Shown one piece after another: positions 1-5,542 of a stretch of DNA of 6,210 nucleotides. The first letter of the stretch is position 1, and each line of letters begins with the position of its first letter. A program made the position numbers and the translations under genes. The notes below the pieces were generated by a model. The model ran no database searches and was not told the origin of the DNA. It worked only from the letters and a program-made list of their open reading frames with translations. Origin of the DNA: Candidatus Poseidoniaceae archaeon (GTDB lineage: Archaea > Thermoplasmatota > Poseidoniia > Poseidoniales > Poseidoniaceae). The stretch is from the NCBI GenBank assembly GCA_029250305.1, contig JAQXFM010000340.1, positions 1-6,210 of the forward strand, in the 5' to 3' direction.

Positions 1-284
1 TCGTATGTCTTGCGCTCTTCTTCCTCTGCGGCTTCCCTCATTTTCTGTTTCAATTCAGCGTTTGAGACTGCGACCCATGTCCATGGTTGCAAGTGCGCCC
101 CGTTCGGTGCGGTTCCGCCCGAAAGAATTGCCAATTCAATCAACGACCGATTGACTTTTTTCGATGAAAAATGACGCGTCGTGCGGCGTTTCCTATTTTC
201 TTCATATACCTCCGTAGCTTTTGAAATCATCTGATTTTCCGGCATTTCGTTCCACTCAAGTGGAATAAAACCCTTCCCATCCAT
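1..284 (-). CDS. Nitroreductase-family flavoprotein, iodotyrosine deiodinase-like (N-terminal 94 residues, cut by window start)
   Basis: Translating the minus strand from the ATG at 282-284 gives 94 codons that run off the left edge. An FMN-phosphate-type cluster KRRTTR lies at residues 32-37. A flavin-contact block GTAPNGAHLQPW spans residues 57-68, and an acidic helix with E90 and Y94 sits at the edge. The order and spacing match animal iodotyrosine deiodinase (KRRSVR, GTAPSGAHTEPW, then an E-x3-Y pair that binds the halotyrosine zwitterion). Members of this nitroreductase subfamily use FMN for reductive dehalogenation of halotyrosines. The third substrate residue, a lysine about 20 residues further on, is outside the window, so substrate is an inference; a generic nitroreductase is the alternative. 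The start is supported by an in-frame stop at 336-338 and no better start between. An AGGTG lies only one base before the ATG, too close for a standard Shine-Dalgarno. The gene follows the ATPase gene after 44 bases, probably in one transcript. Confidence 0.88.
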   Translation of the reverse strand, partial: MDGKGFIPLEWNEMPENQMISKATEVYEENRKRRTTRHFSSKKVNRSLIELAILSGGTAPNGAHLQPWTWVAVSNAELKQKMREAAEEEERKTY

Positions 285-328
285 GCACCTGCGACACCGG
301 CGGTGGCTTTCAGTGCTTGTCGTTACAA

Positions 329-2779
329 TCAAGCTTCAGGCATCCGGCCGCGCATCCTAAGCCATGATTCACTGCCAAACATGAGGGCGTACATGGCGGC
401 GAGCCAAAGCGTTGGTCTGCCCCATGCCTCGAACGCCATCGTTTCGGGACCAATGCCCTGTCCAAAGGCAAGAAGAGCTGTGAGCCAGGCCAAGGTGAGG
501 CCGTGAAGCGCCCAGCGAACAGACGCCATAATTTGCGTCGAGTTTGCTTTCATTTCAGTCATTTCTACTTCAGTCAAAACAGCGGTGACGCCCTTCAATT
601 TATCCAAGGCCGTACCGCCATTCCATCGAATTTGGCCCAGTTTGAACCGGCTGAATATTTCAATTCCCGTGAACATGGTGACCCAAACCACGACCACCTC
701 AAGGAAAGGCTCAGCACCGAGTAAATTCAGGTCACCTTGCGTGGACCATAGCAACAGACCCCACAGCCATGAGATCAGAAGCAGTTGGAAGGTGCGGGCA
801 AACTTGGTGATGCGATGCAGCAGTTCAGCATCATGGGAGAGCAACATTTCGAGCGCAATCACAAGGCATGTCGTTGCAGAAAGGCCAACGCTGACGAGCA
901 ACCACCACCAATCCAAATCCCCATCGCGCCATGCAAACATCAACGCAATCATCGTCCACGCTAAGGCCAACACGGAAGCAACATTTGCTGTTGCTTGCAT
1001 GGTGTAGAGCGGGTCTCGTCCGTCTTTGAGGACAGCAAAACCACCCATGAGGCGGGTTTCAAATGCTGAATCGTCAACAATGCCATGCGCAGCAGCGGTC
1101 ATGCCGCCAACAGCCTTGATGCGGGCCTTGTCGATGATCGACTCCGCTTCACCTAAGGACCACTCATCGTCAAGTCCGCCACGGTTCCAAGCCGAGCCAC
1201 GGCTTGCAGAATGTGCTGCTCCAGCCCCTCTGTGTTTGGTGTTTCCAGACGACCGTGTTTTGGCCCAGGCTCTGATTTCATCGGACATGATTTCTTCGAC
1301 TTGATCTTCGTTCAATGGAGCACCGTGGTCGGTGTAGAGCCATCGACATTGAATCGGCACGGGAGCAGGGTCAACATCCGGTGCAACCATCTGGAATTGC
1401 CCCGGTCCGAGGGTTGGCAGTTGGGCAACCAAATCTTGGTCGCCTCCACTTTCTTTCAACAAGTGACGGACCTTTTCGACGTCTTGCGGTTGGGTAAAGC
1501 GACCGATAAACGTCGTGTTCGCCTGCGCCAAGATTTTGTAATCAACGTCGCTGACGTTCTGCGTAGCAAGAACACATGCAACGCCATATTTTCGTGCTTG
1601 TTTGAAAATGAGTTTGATGAGGTCCTTTGCAGGAGGATTCCGTGGGTGTGGTGGCAAATATGGCGCCACTTCATCCATGAAGAACAACAACTTCAATTCC
1701 CCATCAGCGGGTTGTTGCGTCAACATCCAATCGTAGAGCTCACGTGAGAGTTCTTGGACGAAATACTGCTTCTGTGCTTCGTCTTGAATGGTGTTGAGGT
1801 ACACAATATTGAGTGGGATTTTCCCAGGGACAGCAGGCTCGACGAAGGAATCGATGTCGATTGGCACGCCGTTGGAAAAGAGCAACTGATTAACGCCAGA
1901 GGAATAGGCTGACAATCGCCTCGCCAAATCGTTTCGAGTGGTTTTTGGTAAACGCTCTTCGAAATCAGTGAGTCGGTGATCGATCATCACTTCTTCCCAT
2001 GTAGGGACGTCTGGTTTCTCTTCACCTTCTTCGACTTCGTAGAAACACTCAGGGTAGAGGTGGCGTGTGAACTCTTGATTTGGCTCACGTACAACCTTTG
2101 CAAGGGCCTGGAAATCGCCTACATCAAGGCCGTGTTTCGTCCCCTCAACAAGAATTTCATAGAGGAATGGCTTGACGATTTTCCCCTGTGCCTTTTCCAC
2201 ATCATACCCTGCAAGACTTGTGAACCCTGCAGCAACCATGTCCCAGGCAGTGATTGCTTCTTCAGCATCTAAATCCGGGGGAGGTGCTCGAAACGGATCG
2301 ATGCAGAGTGGCAATCCTTTGGAACGCAACGGGGTCCAAATTCGGACCTCGCACATTTCCATCAATTTCTTTGCCCTGCTAACATCCCCTCCTTCCTTTT
2401 CCAATTCAGCAGGTTCGATGCCGAGCGCGAGCCTTGCCAAGTCGCCTTGTGGATCGATAATGAGCGATGGGATTTTTGCCAAAGCAGCCTCTTCAATGAG
2501 GGCTTTCGCCATGACCGTTTTTCCTGAACCAGTGGACCCAAGCATCGCAGCGTGTCGTGCTAAAACCATCGATTTGATGTCGATTGGTTCACCCGTGTCA
2601 CGCCTCGAACCGAGAAACAATCCTTTGGGTTTGAATTTCTTTTTCTTAGGTACAGGGGTTTCAGGAGCCTGTTCCGGTTGAAGGGGGCCTGGGGACAGAA
2701 TTTCATCTACTAAGTCGGCATAGCTCGGTTCTTTCGACGAAGAGGGGGTATCGGGGAACTCATCCTCTCCCGACACCAT
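329..2779 (-). CDS. HerA/FtsK-superfamily ATPase (DUF87-like) with C-terminal six-helix membrane domain
   Basis: This is a P-loop ATPase of the HerA-FtsK type. Numbering is from the ATG at 2777-2779 (816 residues). A disordered acidic/proline N-terminus with a KKKKFKPK patch (about 45-52) leads to Walker A GSTGSGKT (81-88, K87), Walker B LLFFMDE (364-370) and the sensor segment ARKYGVACVLATQNVSDVD (about 395-413), which also carries the likely arginine finger, then IGRF. Around residue 400 the ATPase core is typical of HerA-like proteins, but no full N-terminal HAS barrel is evident. After a Ser/Gly-rich linker (about 508-535), roughly six hydrophobic helices follow (near 597-617, 624-646, 663-680, 690-711, 750-774, 788-805). 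A GTG at 2840-2842 would add 21 residues, but the ATG leaves room for a divergent promoter and is preferred. The substrate (DNA or protein) is unknown. Membrane fixation resembles FtsK, but FtsK has its helices at the N-terminus. Catalytic motifs are intact, so it should hydrolyse ATP. Confidence 0.9.
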   Translation of the reverse strand: MVSGEDEFPDTPSSSKEPSYADLVDEILSPGPLQPEQAPETPVPKKKKFKPKGLFLGSRRDTGEPIDIKSMVLARHAAMLGSTGSGKTVMAKALIEEAALAKIPSLIIDPQGDLARLALGIEPAELEKEGGDVSRAKKLMEMCEVRIWTPLRSKGLPLCIDPFRAPPPDLDAEEAITAWDMVAAGFTSLAGYDVEKAQGKIVKPFLYEILVEGTKHGLDVGDFQALAKVVREPNQEFTRHLYPECFYEVEEGEEKPDVPTWEEVMIDHRLTDFEERLPKTTRNDLARRLSAYSSGVNQLLFSNGVPIDIDSFVEPAVPGKIPLNIVYLNTIQDEAQKQYFVQELSRELYDWMLTQQPADGELKLLFFMDEVAPYLPPHPRNPPAKDLIKLIFKQARKYGVACVLATQNVSDVDYKILAQANTTFIGRFTQPQDVEKVRHLLKESGGDQDLVAQLPTLGPGQFQMVAPDVDPAPVPIQCRWLYTDHGAPLNEDQVEEIMSDEIRAWAKTRSSGNTKHRGAGAAHSASRGSAWNRGGLDDEWSLGEAESIIDKARIKAVGGMTAAAHGIVDDSAFETRLMGGFAVLKDGRDPLYTMQATANVASVLALAWTMIALMFAWRDGDLDWWWLLVSVGLSATTCLVIALEMLLSHDAELLHRITKFARTFQLLLISWLWGLLLWSTQGDLNLLGAEPFLEVVVVWVTMFTGIEIFSRFKLGQIRWNGGTALDKLKGVTAVLTEVEMTEMKANSTQIMASVRWALHGLTLAWLTALLAFGQGIGPETMAFEAWGRPTLWLAAMYALMFGSESWLRMRGRMPEA

Positions 2780-2800
2780 AGAGGGCGCAAACTGGTTGGA

Positions 2801-2813
2801 GGTCTTGAAGACC
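2801..2813. promoter_or_regulatory. Perfect 13-bp palindrome in divergent promoter region (candidate operator)
   Basis: GGTCTT-G-AAGACC has six-base arms around one central base. Its centre is 28 bases upstream of the ATPase ATG and 64 bases upstream of the aminotransferase ATG. That is where a regulator or the TATA/BRE contact of a leaderless ATPase transcript would lie. No convincing TATA box was found on either strand. An operator role is inferred from symmetry and location only; chance remains possible. Confidence 0.3.
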
Positions 2814-2870
2814 GCGCTGCCCACGAAGGTAAATGCGCACACTCAAGGGGGTCGAACATTTCGCCGAAGC

Positions 2871-3977
2871 ATGGAGCGCATCCCGACCGGCCGCCCATCT
2901 TGGAACAACGCCATGAGGCAGGCCGCAGTCGAGACGCTCGATTCCAAACGCTGGGTCAAGGGCCCGAAGGTTGCTGCCTTTGGAGCCGCCTTCGCTGCAC
3001 ACTCTGGGGCACTCAACGCCCACCCTTGTCAAAACGGGTCCTCCTCACTTTGGGCAGCCCTTCGCATTGCCGGCATTGGCCCAGGCGATGAGGTCATCGT
3101 CCCTTCTTACACCTTCATTTCAACAGCGACGTGCATTGAATTGGTTGGCGCAACAACCGTGTTTGTTGATGTCGAACCTGACCATTACTGCCTCGATGTC
3201 CAAGCCGTTCGAAACGCAATCACACCCTCGACCAAAGCCGTGATTGGCGTCCACTTGTATGGCCAACCATACGATCCTGAACTCATCACGGTGTGCGATG
3301 AAAACGATCTCGTCTTGATTGAAGACGCAGCGCAAGCACACGGTGCAGCCCAAAACATGGCGGATGGAACCTCTCGTGTTGCTGGTTCGATGGGCGACAT
3401 TGGGTGTTTCTCCTTTTTTCCATCGAAAAACATGGCCGTTGGCGGCGAGGGAGGCATGCTCACCACAACAAAAGCAGCCTATGCAGAAAAAATCTCAGGC
3501 ATCACGAACCACGGTCGCTCGCCGAATCTTGAGGCGATGGAACTTGGAAGTAACCTCCGGATGTCGGAAGTCTCTGCAGCCATTGGGCTTGTGCAATTGG
3601 AACATTTGGATGGCTGGGTACAACGGAGAAACGCAATCGCTGCTCGGTACACTGAGGCATTGGCTGACCACCCTCACCTCTCCCCTCCTTCCGTCAGGCC
3701 GGGGGCGTATCACGCATGGCACCAATACTGCATTCAAACCGAGCATGCCTCAGCGTTTGTGACCCACATGGATCGCTACCACATCGACGCACGCAGGTAC
3801 TACACGACGCCAATTCATTGCCAGCAGGTGTTTCAGAATCACCCACAGCATCAAACCACTCTGCCGGTCACTGACCACCTTGGACAAACATTGGTCGCAA
3901 TCCCAGTGATGCACGAGTTGCGCGATGAGGAGATTGAACGGATTCTCAAAGCACTCCATGCCTTCAATCCAGTGTAA
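2871..3977 (+). CDS. DegT/DnrJ/EryC1/StrS-family PLP-dependent aminotransferase
   Basis: The 368-residue length is normal for the sugar aminotransferase family, which transfers an amino group (commonly from glutamate) to a keto sugar, often nucleotide-linked, in making surface glycans or modified sugars. From the N-terminus one sees the substrate-entry region (RPSWNNAM, then KGPKVAAF), the phosphate-binding NGSSSLWAAL (55-64), GDEVIVPSYTF (73-83), the PLP-ring aspartate in LIEDAAQAHGA (D152, Q155), and the PLP Schiff-base lysine in FFPSKNMAVGGEGG (K186). GSNLRMSEVSAAIGLVQL follows near 226-243. The start at ATG 2871 matches the family's usual N-terminus. An upstream in-frame TTG at 2796 would add 25 residues unlike the family and would run into the divergent ATPase gene. 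No Shine-Dalgarno is visible, so the mRNA may be leaderless. No sugar-nucleotide genes lie beside it, so the substrate cannot be assigned. The 3' end overlaps the convergent CYTH gene by 14 bases. Confidence 0.93.
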   Translation: MERIPTGRPSWNNAMRQAAVETLDSKRWVKGPKVAAFGAAFAAHSGALNAHPCQNGSSSLWAALRIAGIGPGDEVIVPSYTFISTATCIELVGATTVFVDVEPDHYCLDVQAVRNAITPSTKAVIGVHLYGQPYDPELITVCDENDLVLIEDAAQAHGAAQNMADGTSRVAGSMGDIGCFSFFPSKNMAVGGEGGMLTTTKAAYAEKISGITNHGRSPNLEAMELGSNLRMSEVSAAIGLVQLEHLDGWVQRRNAIAARYTEALADHPHLSPPSVRPGAYHAWHQYCIQTEHASAFVTHMDRYHIDARRYYTTPIHCQQVFQNHPQHQTTLPVTDHLGQTLVAIPVMHELRDEEIERILKALHAFNPV

Positions 3978-4542
3978 ATTCAGATTTTCGGCGAGCAAGG
4001 CTTGCGTTCGACCAACTGTGGTCACCTGTGATTTCTTCACCGAGCCACGACGGTAATTCGACGGATGCATCTTCCGATGGAAGTTCGACTTCAGCCAGAA
4101 CAAGAGGCGAGAGTTCACCCTCAAATTCATCCACTTCCCAAACTAAACCGTCGACACCACCCCATAGGTACCGTCGTTTTTCCACAAAAGGGTGTTCCCG
4201 CTGCGCTACAATCTGTTCTGCAAGCGCTCGTTCAATGTTCCATTCAAGTTCAGATGCTGTGGCGTTCCTTCGCCTTCCTTTGAGTGTAAGCGTTGTGCGT
4301 TCGTCTCGGAAACGGATGCGCACGGTCCAATCCTTTTCGCTCAAAAAAATCGTACGGGTTTCCTCCTCAAGCCTGATGATTTCAACCGCCTCGTTGTAGA
4401 CGAGCGTGTGCCCTTGAAGTCGCAAGAAGTTCGCATCGAGGTAATACTGGATCACCTTGGATGATGCTTCAAGCACTCTCCATGGTTTTTCGCTTCCTTG
4501 GCCGACAAAAAACCTACGTTCGATTTCGAGGTGTTCTTCCAT
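3964..4542 (-). CDS. CYTH-domain protein (triphosphate tunnel metalloenzyme family)
   Basis: This 192-residue cytoplasmic protein has the whole CYTH pattern. It starts with LEIERRFFV (E6, E8, R10), followed by IQYYLD (31-36), VRIRF (74-78), LTLKGR (85-90), SELEWNI (97-103), VEKRRYLW (120-127), WEVDEFEG (135-142) and LAEVELPSED (149-158). It ends with WLGEEITGDHSWSNASLARR. CYTH proteins form a beta tunnel that binds triphosphates and metal ions and act as inorganic triphosphatases, thiamine triphosphatases or class IV adenylate cyclases. The bacterial NeuTTM-like tripolyphosphatase group is the closest in pattern. Two oddities are visible. The hallmark ExExK reads ExExR, and about 30 extra residues (around 39-71) separate the YLD strand from VRIRF. 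Substrate is not predictable. The start ATG has a strong Shine-Dalgarno. The gene is divergent from the regulator gene to its right and converges on the aminotransferase gene. Confidence 0.9.
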   Translation of the reverse strand: MEEHLEIERRFFVGQGSEKPWRVLEASSKVIQYYLDANFLRLQGHTLVYNEAVEIIRLEEETRTIFLSEKDWTVRIRFRDERTTLTLKGRRRNATASELEWNIERALAEQIVAQREHPFVEKRRYLWGGVDGLVWEVDEFEGELSPLVLAEVELPSEDASVELPSWLGEEITGDHSWSNASLARRKSEFTLD

Positions 4543-4546
4543 GTAA

Positions 4547-4553
4547 CTCCTCC
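4547..4553 (-). promoter_or_regulatory. Shine-Dalgarno for the CYTH gene
   Basis: The minus strand reads GGAGGAG ending four bases before the ATG (GGAGG core six bases before). It is the only strong, properly spaced ribosome binding site in the window and fixes the CYTH start. The other complete genes and the lipoprotein lack one at normal spacing, which suggests mixed led and leaderless translation, as in many archaea. Confidence 0.75.
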
Positions 4554-4619
4554 ACCGGACATCCTTCGCAGTGCGCTCGCGGTCTTAGTGTCACCGAATT
4601 TTTCATCGCCTTTGAGGTA

Positions 4620-4632
4620 GATTTGTCAAATC
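4620..4632. promoter_or_regulatory. Perfect 13-bp palindrome between divergent CYTH and regulator genes (candidate operator)
   Basis: GATTTG-T-CAAATC has six-base arms around one central base. The centre is 49 bases upstream of the regulator's ATG and 84 bases upstream of the CYTH ATG, in the AT-richest part of the 132-base intergenic region. Symmetric sites like this are typical of winged-helix dimers, so autoregulation by the adjacent regulator is plausible. This is inference; the sequence shows only symmetry and location. Confidence 0.35.
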
Positions 4633-4674
4633 ATTGAACCAAGTTCTTGAAGTGCGTAAGGGCGATGTGAGGTC

Positions 4675-5487
4675 ATGAATGGGCGCTGGTTGGTCCGAAT
4701 TCTCTTCATCGTCGCGGTGGTCTCGATTTCCTTCGGCCTCCTCCCTTCTGACGCAACAAATGATGCCCTACAATCCCCAGAAGGACTTGATGAGTTTTCA
4801 CCCACAGACGCATCTCGTGAGGAAAGTGACACTCCAGAGTTCACACAAACAGGTGATGAAGGCGGTTCAGAAGGGGAACCGGCCGACGATTCAGACGCCA
4901 AAGGGGACCTCTTCGTTGGTTTAGGGAGCGGAATATTAGCAGTTCTATTGCTTGGTTCTGGTGCTTTTGAAATTGTGAAGATCGCCGTGTTAATGGCACT
5001 CTTCACGCCCCTTCTTGCGCGGAAATCAAAGGATGATGAAATGAACAGGGGGCGAATCCTTGGATTCATCGAAGGAAACGCAGGCATCCATTTTTCCGCC
5101 CTTCGCGACGCACTCCACCTGGCGAACGGCGTGACCGCCCACCACCTACAATCATTAGAGGCATCAAAGCAAATCGTTTCTTGGCGAGACGGAAAATTAA
5201 GACGGTACGCTGCCGCCAACCTTCCTGTGGACAGAAGGACATCCATCCCCCATCCAATCGTTGGAACTCGGCTGGCTATTCTTGAGACATTGTCAGATGC
5301 GGGGCAAGTAGGGCTTTCCAACACCCAGTTAGCAGAGAAACTACACCTATCAAGACAACTAACATCCTATCACGTGAAGTATCTACGTCATGCTTCTTTC
5401 ATCGAACGTACACAGCCAAAGAAACGATCACCATGGAAACTCACTGTGCAAGGCCTTGACACCATCACCCCAACCAAAGACTTCTAA
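4675..5487 (+). CDS. Membrane-anchored tandem winged-helix transcriptional regulator
   Basis: The 270-residue protein begins with a basic start and hydrophobic segment (residues 5-23) that is a signal anchor or signal peptide. A strongly acidic, probably disordered stretch follows (25-78, 18 of 54 residues D or E, only two basic). A long hydrophobic region (79-115) has E99 and K102 near its middle. Then come two ArsR/MarR-like winged-helix domains. The first is about 121-178, with GNAGIHFSALRDAL, a recognition-helix stretch NGVTAHHLQSLE and the wing RDGKLRRY. The second is about 196-262, with LSNTQLAEKLHLSRQLTSYHVKYL and the wing region KKRSPWKLT. This layout is common in Methanosarcina-type and Thermoplasmatota archaea, where such proteins are thought to be one-component membrane sensors. 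The ligand is unknown. The start ATG is preceded by GAGGT only one base away. The lipoprotein gene follows after 55 bases on the same strand and is a candidate target or partner. Confidence 0.88.
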   Translation: MNGRWLVRILFIVAVVSISFGLLPSDATNDALQSPEGLDEFSPTDASREESDTPEFTQTGDEGGSEGEPADDSDAKGDLFVGLGSGILAVLLLGSGAFEIVKIAVLMALFTPLLARKSKDDEMNRGRILGFIEGNAGIHFSALRDALHLANGVTAHHLQSLEASKQIVSWRDGKLRRYAAANLPVDRRTSIPHPIVGTRLAILETLSDAGQVGLSNTQLAEKLHLSRQLTSYHVKYLRHASFIERTQPKKRSPWKLTVQGLDTITPTKDF

Positions 5488-5491
5488 GAAA

Positions 5492-5506
5492 GTAAAATCA
5501 ATTTAC
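5492..5506. promoter_or_regulatory. AT-rich imperfect palindrome upstream of the lipoprotein gene (candidate promoter/operator)
   Basis: GTAAA-atcaa-TTTAC has five-base arms and lies five bases after the regulator's stop codon, centred 44 bases before the lipoprotein ATG. It includes a TATA-like AATTTACC and lies in the only AT-rich part of this 55-base gap. It could be a promoter element with a short leader or an operator. No T-rich hairpin terminator is seen between the two genes, so read-through from the regulator is also possible. Confidence 0.25.
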
Positions 5507-5542
5507 CAATTTCTTCATAGCCGAGGGTTCTGTAGTATTGCT

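Noticed and set aside
295..305. CACCG-G-CGGTG palindrome between the ATPase and flavoprotein genes
   Set aside because: Arms are only five bases, it is GC-rich, and no T-run follows on the minus strand, so neither a terminator nor an operator is supported; chance is likely.
2172..2681. Open frame of 169 codons on the plus strand opposite the ATPase gene
   Set aside because: It lies wholly opposite the Walker A region of a strongly supported gene and shows no domain pattern of its own.
329..2779. HerA-like ATPase as part of an antiphage defence system
   Set aside because: Known HerA defence loci pair it with a nuclease, Sir2 or DUF4297 protein. None is present, and the flanking genes are metabolic.
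4645..4652. Octamer TCTTGAAG shared with the palindrome at 2801-2813
   Set aside because: Only eight bases match and the flanks at the second site are not symmetric, so a shared operator is not supported.
4626..5324. Open frame of 232 codons on the minus strand opposite the regulator gene
   Set aside because: It is antisense to a clear winged-helix protein, is rich in Ser/Arg/Pro, and has no recognisable motif.
5488..5542. Terminator after the regulator gene
   Set aside because: The AT-rich inverted repeat has weak five-base arms and is not followed by a T-tract.
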